In this document: in pieces, positions 33,298 to 44,984 of the stretch
Layout: the number at the start of each line of letters is the position of its first letter
Position numbering within the stretch: position 1 is the first letter of the stretch
Source: Ectobius pallidus
Lineage: Eukaryota > Arthropoda > Insecta > Blattodea > Ectobiidae
Length of the DNA stretch: 64,000 bases
Reading direction: 5' to 3'
Assembly (NCBI GenBank): GCA_964059195.1
Contig: CAXKWD010000004.1
Coordinates: forward strand, 123,352,043-123,416,042
The notes under the pieces: model-generated
What the model was told of the DNA's origin: nothing
The model's database searches: none
Seen by the model: the letters and a program-made list of their open reading frames with translations, nothing else
Program-made: the position numbers and the translations under genes

Positions 33298-34067
33298 GGT
33301 AGAGGGCAAATTGTAAATCTGGTGCACAATATACACCAGTGCATTTGCTCTAAGGTTAATACATTTATTCCAGCTTTTCACAATAAAAACACTGTGTACA
33401 GACACTTATTAGGTTGCTTCCATACCATTATTACTTTTTAATTCTTACACATAATTTAATTTATGGGACAGATATTCATTATTTTGTACAATTAGTTAAT
33501 CAGGCTAGATTTTTGATCCATCAGTGGTGAAAGTGAAAATAAAGAACAAAAGTAGGAAAGAAGGAAAGGAAGAAAGAATCAGTGAGTGGAAGAACTATAA
33601 AAAAAGTAATATTCACTTTCAAAGTACAATTTATGAAGTAAAATGTAAGCACCATAGAGTTGTTACTAACAAAGGAACTGTATGGGTTGTCATGTTGAAA
33701 CCTATCCTCAAATTTTGCATATTGGTAGGTCTTCATTGCAGATAGACACATGTGAAAAATTAGCTGCTCATATAAACTTTAAGTGGGTGAAAATTCATTT
33801 CAAATCTCGTAAAATCAAAATATTGTATAGCCTCACAAGTTGTTGGTGGGAGGAGTAATGGTCCTTTGCTACCTAGCAATGTCACACTCACAGTATTGCA
33901 AAGCCCCATTTCCCATGAAGGCCAATGTGTATTGTGTAGTTTGTCTTATCTCTCCCTTTCCTTATCACCATGGGAGCAAATAGTATTATAATAATGATTA
34001 ATGCCCTTCTCTGATACATACTGTACATTTGTTTTCTAGCAGGTCTTGTGAAGTAATTAGTACCTTT

Positions 34068-34258
34068 TAAAGTATATATTAATACTTGAGATGGAGATTT
34101 AACATATATAACTTCACTTAATTCAAGAACCTGAACATGTTTCAAGCCTGCATCATGACTCATCCTCAGGTATACTCCATCTCAAAACATGTTCAGGTTA
34201 GTTCTTAAATTAAGTGAAGTTACGTATGTTAAATCTCCATTTTAAGTATTAATATATA
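34068..34258. repeat. Short hairpin with ~85 bp arms
   Basis: Arms share TAATACTTGAGATGGAGATTT, CTTCACTTAATTCAAGAAC and CTGAACATGT; the loop (about 34145-34180) contains a hammerhead-like motif on the minus strand. Confidence 0.85.
34133..34169 (-). ncRNA. Hammerhead ribozyme-like motif in a small hairpin
   Basis: Minus strand reads CTGAGGA, then a five-pair helix GAGTC/GGCTT (two G-U) and GAAA, palindrome ACATGT, TC. This is the same layout as in the Penelope dimers, suggesting a Penelope remnant. Stem I is not convincing. Confidence 0.35.
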
Positions 34259-35076
34259 TTTACTAACTTCACTATAATATAAACTTCCTACAAATTTCAG
34301 GACCTTTTTAAGTGTTTAGGATTAGCAAAATGAATTTTGTGTGCTGTTCAAGTTGGTTCAATTAATATTAATATTACTATTTTACTTTGGCCTATAATGG
34401 TGAGTACAAACGTAATAACTTAGTCCATGTTCTTAAGAAGTAAAGTGTTTTGTCTGGACAAGAAATGTTAACACTGAGAACAGGCTGTTTGAAGTGCTAG
34501 TGTCATAACATGCATGGCCCACTAGTAAGATTCTCTGTGCATGGCAAAATAATTTTTGTTTACAACATGCAAAATGAGTGGTCACACTTCTAGCCTGTAA
34601 CACCCTCCCCCCACAAACACACACACACATGCGCGCGTGCACACACACACACTAATAATCATAACCAACTCCTTAGCGTCCATACAGATTAAATAGTTTC
34701 AAAACGTGGAAATATTAAGTAGTGATTATCTAAAAAAAGAACTATTATGCTCAAAAAATAATGATATAGCTCCTTCCTCTACCTCACACACTGGCACCTG
34801 CTGTCCTTATGGTCAACAGCATGCACGGTACTCAAGCGAACTGTACAAGTGTCCACCGTTGATTCCTTATGGGACAATACAAATACATTTTCACCCATTT
34901 ATAGTTCATATAAGCAGCTAATTTTTTGTGTGTGTCTATCTGTAATGAAAACCAATCGATACGCAAAATTTGAGGGTAGGTCTCGACATGACATCCCATT
35001 ATGGTTCCCTTGTAAGTGCAGGTTATTGCATCTGGCTTTTATCAAATATAACACAGGCATGTATTCTGATAGTTAC

Positions 35077-35274
35077 CTGATGTTCATCAATAATGTGAAT
35101 AGTTTCAACAACATTCTTTATGTTATAGCTGAGTTGCTGAAGTGGATTTCGCTTCTTGTTGTTTTGAGGAATTGGCTCATTTGGGAATCGTATCCTTAAT
35201 CTCAATTTGGCCATATTCAGCTCATCCTGAGCTGAAACTTGATCCCTTAATTGTGTCCATACTAATCTCAAGTA
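35077..35274 (-). CDS. SHPRH: SHPRH exon upstream of the RING
   Basis: AG acceptor at 35275-35276, GT donor at 35075-35076, 66 codons in phase 0. It contains LRLVWTQLRDQVSAQDELNM and AKLRLRIRFPNEP, the conserved helical segment of SHPRH/Rad5-like proteins between the first helicase lobe and the RING, ending in HIIDEHQ which joins VSSHETRL of the next exon. Confidence 0.92.
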
Positions 35275-35279
35275 CTGAA

Positions 35280-36050
35280 ACATAAATTTCAAGTTATAAG
35301 ACTTTAAACTTTCAGGGTGCAAATTTCATACTAGTAGTACTAAGGTCACTTCTCGCCTGGGATCTGAAAGCTTCGCAACTGTTAAAATATGAACAAGTCG
35401 TTGACAGTGTGCATGCGTAAAGTGCTCAAATACACCAAGAAAACATAGTCCACGGTTCCACAACACACTTTAGTTAACCATGTGGATACTAATGTGATAC
35501 TGTCAATGTTTTCATCTCAGCATGTTTTGCTAATTCCCGCTGCCTCTGTCTATGACGTCAGTTCCCATGCTTTCAGTTTGAGGGCGAGTACTATAACATT
35601 TACCTTTTTAAACGTAATGATCAGTATCGGTGTTATTATTTATATAACATAACTTTTAATTGTAATTAAATTACTTTTTTGGTAAGGAAGTAAAGAAAAC
35701 ATTTCTCTTTGTTGTGTGTGATATTATGTTGTAGTGAATGTTGTGAGAATCTCAAGACAGTGTAATACCGGCCTTATTATTTCAAAATTCCGTTACTCTC
35801 TGCTACGATTGACACAGCTATAGAACTGTGGGATGAAAAAGAAATAGCATACTTAATAGAGGATAAGGTAACTTAAATACCAGTAGGCCTGATAATATGG
35901 CTGCCTACCACAAGAAGAAACTGACATCTTTACAATAACAATTATTATTTATGTATGAATTAATATAATAAACATATTAGAATTCGCATGATACTGAACA
36001 TGAAAGCAATTCCATAACACTGATCATGAAAATTAAAAAAAAATATATGG
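35280..36050. other. Intron sequence, nothing recognised
   Basis: AT-rich intron; no supported feature. Confidence 0.4.
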
Positions 36051-36052
36051 TA

Positions 36053-37140
36053 CCGTATTTCATTGCATAATCGTCGCCACCACATAATCGTTGCACCTCG
36101 ATTTTTCAGTCCAAAAATTATGTATAAAAATTTCATCGCATAATCATCGCAGGATATTCTGACATTATTCTCTCTTTCACAATGTTTCGGAAATTTACAA
36201 CTGACACATCGCCACTGCAATCTAGAGCACCGTTATCCTCCACCCAATGCATTCAAGGTTAAGGAATGTGCTGGCTGGCAACTGCTACCTTGACACAATA
36301 GAAAGGGGTAGGGGTGGCTATTCATGTGAAATTGCCAAATTGCAGTAACACCATTTTGGTCAGTTTCAGTGCAGTACACTTGCTTGCCTCAGTAGTATTC
36401 TGTAGAAAAAGGGAAGATATAGGAATTATACTGCGAATTTTAATTTGCAAGTAATAGCATTCATGGAAGAATATGGAAACAAGGGAGTTTACAGTGAATG
36501 AAAAACTTGTACAAGATTGGCGCAAAATAAAATAGCAATCTCAATCAACAGCGCGCATCATTGGGACTCATTAATTAATGTGTAATTCAAAGTTGGAATC
36601 ACATCTCTCATGAAAAAATCATTGTAAAGGGCTTCAAGAAGACGGGGATTTCCAACAGACAGCAAGAGGTATGGATCTCAAGATAGTGATGCAAATGGAG
36701 GGGAAGACAATGCATTAAAGACGCACAATACAGGCTCCAGCCAAAAATCATTGGATAAAGAAGAATTTCAAAAATGTTGTGGAAATAGGCCTACATAATT
36801 AGTATTTCAAGATCTCATGTCCAATAAATTTTCACAATCGTAATATTTACAGGTAAACACACTAAAACAAAGTAATTATAACTTTATTTCAGATTCATTG
36901 TCTTTCCACAAATTGATATGACGTAATTTCATTGGACATGCAGTTTAATAACTCTGTAACTGTAAATAATAAAGTGCTCTGGTAGTTTAATAATACTTTT
37001 TTCTTTCATTGTAAGGTATATCTACTATGGGTCTATACGTTACATGTTAAGTTACAGCCTTTACTCGTGTAATGGTCGCACTGTGTTTTCACAAGGGGAA
37101 AAAAGTCCTAAAAAATGTGACGATTATGCGGTGAATACGG
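36053..37140 (+). mobile_element. pogo/Tigger-like element, internally deleted
   Basis: Ends CCGTATTTCATTGCATAATC and CCGTATTCACCGCATAATCG are inverted and flanked by TA. Inside, 36426-36530 keeps a pogo-type N-terminal segment (NLQVIAFMEEYGNK; EFTVNEKLVQDWRK in a shifted frame). About 60 bp later, IIVKGFKKTGISN resembles the very C-terminus of such transposases. The DDE domain is gone. Confidence 0.8.
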
Positions 37141-37159
37141 TATATACCGTACCTATAAT

Positions 37160-37160
37160 C

Positions 37161-37213
<53 letters not shown>
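37160..37213. repeat. (ATT)n microsatellite
   Basis: Uninterrupted ATT run of about 54 bp just outside the pogo-like element. Confidence 0.97.
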
Positions 37214-37214
<1 letters not shown>

Positions 37215-37754
37215 GCCCTAAATACTTTATGCATTGAGCATATAACCTGCATGTTAATCAGATTCATTAAGAATTTATTTTAGAAAATCCAAATAGTTAG
37301 TTTTTGTAAAAGTAAGAAAATATAAGGTTCTGACATGTATTTTGACAAATTCCGCTATGTTTTATGAAGTTTTCAACTACTGAGGCTATGTCTCAAGAGG
37401 ACCTAAAATCTTCTACAGTTGGGCACACGCCCCTTAGAATTCCTCTAACTCCTGCTGCTTGCTGCTACACCCGGTTTTTTCCATCCTTGTCTTGGGCAAC
37501 ATCATTTTGGTCTTACAATTATTTAATATATACAAGCAATCTATTATGGTTCATGACCCACATGGACAGTTAACGGTCCACTTATGGAAGCTGGTAAGTG
37601 CACTTATGATCTTCACAGATCTGTTTCATAATGTGTAACCAATCTTAATCTTGATGGATATCTGATTTACAGAATGAGTGATGATGGTAAGACTTCTTCG
37701 ATCGTACAAGCAAATAATAATCGTTGACTGTGTTTTTGTCCTGTCATTACGATG
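37215..37754. other. Intron sequence, nothing recognised
   Basis: AT-rich intron with no supported feature. Confidence 0.4.
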
Positions 37755-37984
37755 TTCATTGGCGATGGTGGTCTAGGGGTAACGTGCCCACCTCTAAATC
37801 CGAAGGTCGCGGTCAATGGATTTTTCAGGACGTAAAAATTCTGATACAGAGTCCTCTGGGAGGGACATTAAAATGGGGAGCCCGGCACGTAAAAGAAGAA
37901 TAAATTTGAGTCTCTGGACAAAATTTCTCGGTCCTTTCACGTCCAAGTAATACCTTAGTTTCCGGTAGGGGGTTGAGAGGCCCT
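37755..37984 (+). mobile_element. SINE family 4, tRNA-related
   Basis: A-box-like TGGTCTAGGGGTAACG at 37769-37784 and a damaged B box (GGTCGCGGTCAATGG) 25 bp later. The body contains CCTCTGGGAGGGACATTAAA and GTAATACCTTAGTTTCCGG. Not a functional tRNA. Confidence 0.7.
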
Positions 37985-38430
37985 CAGACATTTGTCATGC
38001 TGCTTCACAAGCTTTGAAATCCCCTCTGTGTAGAACTCTGCCACCTGTGACTGTTTGACAGTAGATGTCAGAATTGACTATTGTGTCTTGTTCCATGAAG
38101 TCCACTGATAGTATACTTTAAAGTATGTGTCAAAAACAATGCCATGAGCTTCTTTGTTGAAAATGTACGAGAATGTTGTAACAAAACAACAGTCAATGGC
38201 ATGGAGTCACACCAACTCCACTACAAAACCACAGAAATGCCTCCAAATATGTTAAACACAGAAGCTCACAGCAACTGTATTTTAGGACAAGCAAGGTGGA
38301 CTTCAAAGAACAAGGCACAAAAGTTAACTCCAATATCTACTGGACAGACAATCACAGGCAGCAGAGTTCTTTGCAGAGGGGATTTCAAAGCTTGTGAAGT
38401 GATATGATGATTGACTGAATGTAAATGGAA
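37985..38430. mobile_element. mariner-type fold-back remnant
   Basis: Left 37990-38050 (minus) and right 38355-38415 (plus) are inverted copies encoding a mariner C-terminus; the minus arm reads AEFYTEGISKLVKQHDKC. The sequence between the arms is partly palindromic and non-coding. No clear terminal repeats. Confidence 0.65.
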
Positions 38431-38752
38431 ATTGTGTTGAAAAATAATGTAAAAGTTTTCTTTCCATTTGTGAGTTCCAAAAATAAAGTAGCATTCCAAA
38501 TATTAAAGGAAGGGTAAACTAAAAAAAATACAATTTTTTTATTATAATGTCATCACACGGAGCTTTGAATTACTGAATGAATGGTGGTCTTGTGAACTTC
38601 AGGCACCTAATATTACGCTTTGTACGGGTGAAGTAAAAATCTCCTGTGACGTCACGTGTGACAATTCATTGACAGGATGACGACTGCTGCTATGCTTGCG
38701 CATGCTGTTTCTACATACACCACAGTCTCATTTGTGTTAGTTGTTAATAGAG

Positions 38753-39130
38753 ATGTCTGCAGTATTACCTTATAAGGACAAATCTCGATATTCACAAATT
38801 AATATCACATGAAAAGAAAATGACGAGGAATTATTGAGAGAATTGCAAGGAAGAAAAGAAAATACGGAATGGTGTAAATGTGGGCTGTGTATACAAATGA
38901 AAACGGGCCACGAAAGTGTGTGTTCTTGGGACTGTGAAGGAATTTGTGAACAGAAGGGGGTTGTAGACTGTATAACACAACATGCCTCATTCGATAGCGT
39001 TATTATAAATAAAGATACACTAGTTGCCAGTCGTTATCAGTTAATACTTAGAGCTAATACAGTTCAAAAACAAAATATTTCTCAAGATATGAAGAGTCAC
39101 TTTCAGATTCAGAATCATCTTTTGCGGTAG
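38753..39130 (+). pseudogene. P2X7-like Cys-rich gene, copy 2
   Basis: Same start (MSAVLPYKDKS) as copy 1. A C-to-T change turns CGA into TGA at 38810-38812, stopping the frame after INIT. Downstream the Cys motif WCKCGLCIQMKTGHESVC is preserved with one Cys lost (CCW to CSW). The frame continues past SRYQL to a stop at 39128-39130, showing the natural 3' end that is interrupted in copy 1. Confidence 0.7.
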
Positions 39131-39530
39131 TAGAAATGTTTGAAATGCTAAAAGAGCTATATCTAATTCACAATTTCTAGAAGAAACATTCAATGAATCT
39201 GTGCAAACATTGGCATAAGTTTCATTTCCTAGTTCACACTGAATGCTTATGCTGTTAGATTCATGATTTGTCCATTCCCGGATACTATTCAAATCTTGCA
39301 ACAACTCTCTCATTTCTTTCTTCCTCAAGTACGACGATTTTCTTTTCTTCATTGGCGGTGTTTCAGATTTCCCACGCAAAAGAAGTGATGGCACAGCACT
39401 TTTTTTTAAACAGATTGCGGGGTTTCTCCAGTTAACTGTTTTTGTAACTGTACCGAAAGCTTGTAATCATTTTCTTCAAAATGTTGTGAACAAACCGTAC
39501 TGTATTTACTAGGAACAAATTTTTCTCATT
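39041..39530 (-). pseudogene. THAP gene, copy 2 (5'-truncated)
   Basis: Keeps CLKKSAVPSLLLRGKSETPP, intact across the 19 bp lost in copy 1, plus the Lys-rich and acidic tail. Most of the THAP domain proper is cut off at 39550; only the part around STVCSQHFEEND remains. Confidence 0.65.
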
Positions 39531-40859
39531 TTATTTTGATCAGCCATTGCTAGAGTTGATGATTTGTGGTGAATAAAAACTCAGGATTTCGTTAAATAAA
39601 ATGCAAAATTTCTACATATATTTCGCTATATAAAAATTGAATTTCGTCATAAAAATGGTAAAAAAAAAAAAATCTTGAAAATCAGCTTTTAAATCTAACT
39701 GAATTTTTTTCCGTACACTGATAATATATATCAAGGAACATCCAGGAGTGATATGACAATGTCTTGAATTTATGTGAAATAAAAACTATTAATGAAATAC
39801 TGGGTGGTATGAATAAAACTGAGCAATTTCTCCAGAGAAATCTCTTTTGAGTAAAAAGGAATTTACTCAACCTAAGAGCAATTTCTCCATTTGGTATCAT
39901 TAAAAGTTGCCTGTGACGGCTGACTAATTACTCCTCGATGGGAGTAATTACCTCCCCTCACCACCAGTTCTTTTCACAGCTAAACATGACTAAGATAAAC
40001 AAACAAAGGAGCTCTTCATTCATCAACACACATCACATGCACAAAATAAATGTGTTATGCTAGGTCATACGTTTTCAAACACATCCCTGCCCTTCAGGAA
40101 AAGTAACTATTACTATTTATAATTAATTCAAGGTTGTCTAAATACCAGCATTTAAGTTATAATGCATTTTTAAATGCATTTTACAATCTTGTTTTTCTAT
40201 ATAATATTAAATAATTTTTAAAGATCATCAAGTTGTAGGCCTACTGGAGAAGTCCACCCCACCTAAATTTAGATGGAGAACAAAAACTGCACATCATAAC
40301 TGACGGAACTTTTGCTATTGTTATTCTTCTTTTGCTTTGAAAAATAGGAAATTGTTTGACTTGCTTAAAACTCTTTTCAGTTGTTAAACTTGCATTACTT
40401 AGTCTGTACACTTATTATAAAATTTATCTTGTGGGGAAATACTATTTCGGCGAATACCATCAGCCCATGGCCGTGCGTAATGGGTGGGGCCGCAGCCCCC
40501 TCTGGAAATTTTCTTTATACATAAATCTGTAAACTAAATTATTATAACTATTACAACTAATATGAAGTGAGGCTTAGGTTTCCACATACTATAATATGAG
40601 TTGTTTGGACAAAATCAAGAAAAACGAGTGGTAACAGCTGACTTCTCAGATATGAATCAGGAAATTGATACGATTGATATGAACATTTAGGAATAATTAA
40701 TCCCACTAAACTTGAAATCATTTCCTGCCAAGCAATTTATTGCAATGAAGGTAAAGCAATGGATGTAGTCTAACCCATTTTATGTGAATAGTAGGTCAAT
40801 CTGTGAAATTGTAAGGGGTAGATAAAAAATTAAATTTTTACTGTGTATCCATACTCATG

Positions 40860-40909
40860 GGCCAACTACATTAAATCAAGGATGTGGATGATGATGATGA
40901 TGATGTGGA

Positions 40910-40940
<31 letters not shown>

Positions 40941-40960
40941 TATTATTATTGTTATTATTA
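40860..40960. repeat. (GAT)n and (AAT)n microsatellites
   Basis: GATGATGATGATGATG followed by ATAATAATAATAATA and a mirrored TTATTATTATTG run. Confidence 0.9.
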
Positions 40961-41330
40961 TAGTAGCATAGTGTTGGTGGGGGTGGCATTAATTTCTTCA
41001 TTTCCCCCTTGACAAAATTTCTGCGGACGTCCATGCATGAGCTGAAAAGGTATTGCATCGCCCAGAAAATATGCATTTGTTCAATTTTCATCGTTAATTT
41101 ATACACATCAGAATTTTCCAAATGCGCAAATCATGTACTGAACCTGGCCAAGTAGTGTTAATACTAGTGAATAGTTCTTTAGAATTACAAATAGGTTGTA
41201 CATTACTGGCCACCACTTTTCGGTTAAAATACCTAGTATGGCCTATGGTCGAGGCTCCGGGGGCGGTGGAGGGGAAAAAAAAAGTCGTCTGCATGAATGC
41301 TAGGTTTTTATATGGATAGGTACATGAGTA
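40930..41330 (-). pseudogene. Harbinger (HARBI1-type) DDE nuclease fragment
   Basis: Minus strand reads NRKVVASNVQPICNSKELF and WPGSVHDLRIWK, the well-known segment around the second acidic residue of the PIF/Harbinger nuclease (DDE_Tnp_4). A frameshift near 41110 separates it from NSDVYKLTM, which continues the same protein. The first and last catalytic residues are not found. Confidence 0.8.
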
Positions 41331-41980
41331 CAATAAATAAATCTTATTGCAGCAGGAAAAGTAGTCTATATCGTTGCTGCTATTCAGCTTTTGCAGATTC
41401 AGATTAATGGAGATTTTTTTGGAAATTATGTGCTTTTCTTATTATTGCATCAATAACACAATAAATTATCAGAAGTACTGCACTTTGATTCACACCGACA
41501 TCTTCTACTACTACAGTCAGAATTACTCGATCATCTATGCATTGTAAGAAAATTCACATCGTTTCTTCCTCTCTTATTTCACTAATTTCCAGACCCAGAA
41601 AGTTTTGTTGTAGCCATCTGACATTTTCTTTCCAAAATGTGCGTAGACATTTATAATTAGGGTTCGGATGTTTATGAACTGTCATATTTTTATTCTGACC
41701 TCCATTCTCGCCGCAAACACAAATTAAACCTGAATTGCACATTTGTTATCCTAATAGGACCATTTTCATTTTGCATGTAGTGTCATATTTTTGTCATTTT
41801 CATGGTCTAGGTCATATTTGTAATTTAACGTCATATTGCAGTTATAAACGCGGTAGAAGAGCACAGTTATGCAGTATGCGCACTCAATTGTCGACTTAAA
41901 TTTTTTCCAAAAAAGAATCAAATATTTTGGTTTTACTGTAACTGAAATGTGAAGGGACAACAACATGTAATAGAACAAAT

Positions 41981-43193
41981 GAGGGGTGTGGTCGAAAAAC
42001 TTGATAACCCACAATTTTTGGAAAAATGAGTTACCTGCATTACTGACTTCATCGGGTTGTTGTCAATACCTATATCAAAGAATTTTCTCTGAAAGCCACT
42101 TAATGGCAGAGTTATCACCTATGTTGATATGCCACATTGCGCTTTGTGTTAATGGAAAACATTGACAACCCACATTTTCAAGATGGCTGCCATGGAGCCT
42201 AGTGTTGTTGAACAGGAAGAGAGAAAGGCAATTTTACAAAAGAAAAGAGTGTGTGAGATGTCTCTGCTAGTGTTTGAAGATTCTGATGATAGTATTCGTG
42301 AGCCTCACTATGTTTTTGATGAGGACATGGAGTCTTCAAATGATGAAGTGAGTGTTTTTATTTGCAGTTGATGATCAGGTTAGGACTGTTGGGTTATCAA
42401 GTTTTTCCATTTGTGTAATAAGATTTTCTTAAATATTGCTATTACTCCGTAACACTTGTAAAATTATAATGTAATAATATTACTATACATGTGAAACCCC
42501 ATACTATTATGATTTTATTAACTAAGGATATTGTTCTAAGACTAAATTTCTTATTAATGTGGTATGTCAAGTTTTTCCATTATCAGATCATAAAGTTAAC
42601 TTAAACCTTTGTCAGTGAAGATTCATACATACCACAGCATCACATCACTAGTTATTACAATAGAATCTTTAAGAATGAAGACTTAACTAAACAGACGAGC
42701 AGAAAGTGCTCTTCTTCGCTACCTTATCTTGATGAAGAAGAATCATGGGGAGATGACCGATTAAGATATGTTTTAAATAGTGTAAATATGTTTGGCATTG
42801 TGAAGTAACTTATGTAACTTGCATTTTAGTAATGAACAATGATAATTAATTTTCAATATTAATCATTATTATAATAAATATTTTGAAAAATTATTATGGT
42901 ATTTTTGAAAAGAATATAATAGGAAATCCTAGTTGTGGTTTATCAACGTTTTCCATTTCATAACAGATTTATGATATTCATGGAAAAAGTTGATATCCCA
43001 CATGAAAATTACAAATTCTAAGAAAAATACATCAGAATTTAATACAATATGCTATCTGCATGTATTGAGGTTTATAATGCATGTTTTCCTAAAAAGAATT
43101 CATAACAGATTTAAGGGACACTTTTCAAACTTTAATCCCACATATCTCAGAAAGAGAATAATGTGGGTTATCAAGTTTTCACCCACACCCCTC
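41981..43193 (+). mobile_element. 1.2 kb element with seven copies of an 18 bp site
   Basis: Ends GAGGGGTGTGG and GAGGGGTGTGGGTGAAAACT are inverted, flanked by AAAT on both sides (41977-41980, 43194-43197). The motif AAAACTTGATAACCCACA or a close variant occurs seven times in both orientations (near 41995, 42148, 42388, 42560, 42940, 42980, 43162). Superfamily unknown. Confidence 0.75.
42183..42371 (+). CDS. Small hypothetical frame in the 41981-43193 element
   Basis: ATG at 42183 in the context AAGATGGCTGCC. 62 residues, Glu/Asp-rich (MAAMEPSVVEQEERKAIL, FEDSDDSIREPHY), no known domain. It may be the first exon of a lost element protein. Weak support. Confidence 0.3.
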   Translation: MAAMEPSVVEQEERKAILQKKRVCEMSLLVFEDSDDSIREPHYVFDEDMESSNDEVSVFICS

Positions 43194-43867
43194 AAATACC
43201 TCTTCCTCCTTGTAGTTAAAAACTTCTAATATACATATTTTAAAAATATTAACAGTTCACATTTGCAGTGGCATCTAGAAACACTAACAGGTTAGAAGTT
43301 TTTACAAGCAAAACTGTAAATCACCTGTAAAATTGTTAAAAAGTGATTATCTGATTGAATTAATGTAATAATAATTTAGTGTCATTAAACGTTTAAATGT
43401 GGAACACTTATTTTTGGAAAATATGTTCCTTTATGAGGTCATATTTAGGATTTTTGGGTCATATTTAGTCACTTTTAAGGTCATATTTGCAGTCATATTT
43501 TCCATTTTTTTGTCATAAACATCAGAACCCTACTTACAATCAATCACCGATGAGTTTCTGCAAGTTTTTTTACATCTAAACTATCAAATACGTTGCCATT
43601 GCAGTAAACTAGTGATGCTCAGTTCATTTGAAGTCACCTAGTCAGGTTACTCCAACATTTGTGAGCAATTTCTCCAACCTGTGAGTAAAAAGTAATTTTT
43701 AATGATACCAAAGTGAGCAAATTGCGCAACGCTGAATGTTGTTGATCAAATTCTCTTAGCCAGAGAAATTGCTCTTAAGATGAGTCAATTTTAATGATAC
43801 GGATGAAAGAATTTTCTCTTTACTCGGAGTAAAAAGTAATTTCTCATCTTTATTCATACGACCCACT

Positions 43868-44984
43868 GTAACACATAAAAATGAAGCAGCTTACCTGATT
43901 TGCTTCAGATGCTTGTATTTTACTTTAAAATTCAAATTTCCTTACTTTACATTGTGATTACGGCAGTTAAAAAATGCAAAAATTCATCCTAAAATATTTT
44001 ATTCGTCAAGTACGAATGAAGTTAAAATAATCACTCGTCGTCATCATCACCATCACTGATGGAAAACAATCTATGTTTCTCCCCGACATTGATGTTTTTG
44101 AAGTGAAACTTCTTTAACCGCGGTAGGGGTAAATCAAGCTTGCGTTATGCTAAAAATCGTCACGAAATTAGTGTTACGCTCAAAATCGTCACAAAATTAG
44201 TGAGGTGTGACGGAATGGTCTGCACAGAAATGATTAGGCTTATGCAAAATTTAAAAATTCCAAAAATTAAAAATTAAAAATCCAAAATTTAAAAAATCTA
44301 AATATCCAAAATTAAAAAATCGAAATTTCAAAATAAAAAAATAAAAAATTCAAAGATCCAAAATTTAAAAAAATCAAAATTCAAAATTTATAAAATGTAA
44401 GATCCAAAATTTAAAAATTTAAAATTCAAAAAAATTAAAGAAAAAAATCCAAAATTTAAAAATTTAAAAATAAAAAAATCCGGAATTAAAAAATAAAAAA
44501 TTCCTAAATTAAAAAAATTAAAAGATCAGCAATTTTAAAAAATCCAAAATTAAAAAAGTCCAAAAACCCAATATTTAAAAGTCCAACAATCCAAAATTGA
44601 AAAAATCCAATAATCAAAAATTGAAAAAATAAAAAAATTAGAATAAGTTTCACTTCTGTCGCGTGGCGTTCCACGCACACTTTTTTTTAATAATCACAGT
44701 TTTTTTCATTAATTTTAATGAATATACATACAGAGTTGGACATTCGGGACGTATTGACAAAATTTCCAAATACATCGATAGTTTTCATTGAAATATTTCA
44801 GTTTATTTATGAACGTTGCCTAATTTTCTGAAACTATGCCTTTTTATTTTAAGTATATATCGATGTTTTCCGTCAAAATACATCGATATTATCGTCACAT
44901 CGATGGTTACCGCCGATTTTAACATCGATAGTGAATATTGATGTTTTAACAACCAATGTTCATCCCTACTTCCGTCTATTTCAC
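43868..44984. other. Intron sequence with A/T-rich degenerate repeats
   Basis: 44240-44640 consists of many variations of AAAATTTAAAAATCC with an irregular period. GAAGTGAAACTT (44100) and its inverse AAGTTTCACTTC (44645) bracket it, hinting at an element end. No coding frame. Confidence 0.6.

Larger units (their letters stand above)
33660..35020. repeat. Inverted repeat pair, arms ~180 bp
   Basis: Arms 33660-33845 and 34845-35020 are reverse complements (TTCACCCA, CATATAAGCAGCTAATTTTT, TGTGTCTATCTG, CAAAATTTGAGG). The right arm ends ~55 bp from the donor of the exon at 35077. Source element unknown; sequence between the arms is non-coding apart from a CA-rich stretch at 34610-34655. Confidence 0.75.
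38507..39550. mobile_element. Kolobok-like DNA transposon, copy 2 (right end missing)
   Basis: Left end AGGAAGGGTAAACTAAAAA next to TTAA (38503-38506). It matches copy 1 (10870-12816) through the P2X7-like gene and most of the THAP gene and then breaks off near 39550, inside the THAP domain. It lacks the nested 505 bp element of copy 1. Confidence 0.82.
41660..43535. mobile_element. hAT-like element nested in the Harbinger-like element
   Basis: Ends TAGGGTTCGGATGTTTATG and TAGGGTTCTGATGTTTATG are inverted. The flanks TTTATAAT and CTTACAAT agree at six of eight bases, an eroded 8 bp duplication. Subterminal GTCATATTT repeats occur several times near both ends. Its interior is occupied by the element at 41981-43193. 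Confidence 0.65.
39802..43864 (-). mobile_element. PIF/Harbinger-like element holding two nested elements
   Basis: Ends GGGTGGTATGAATAAA and GGGTCGTATGAATAAA are inverted and flanked by ACT on both sides (39799-39801, 43865-43867); a 3 bp duplication is typical of PIF/Harbinger. The inside holds a Harbinger nuclease fragment (40930-41330). Related subterminal sequence (GAGCAATTTCTCC, TTTGGTATCATTAAAA) appears near both ends. The right half is occupied by the element at 41660-43535. Confidence 0.65.
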
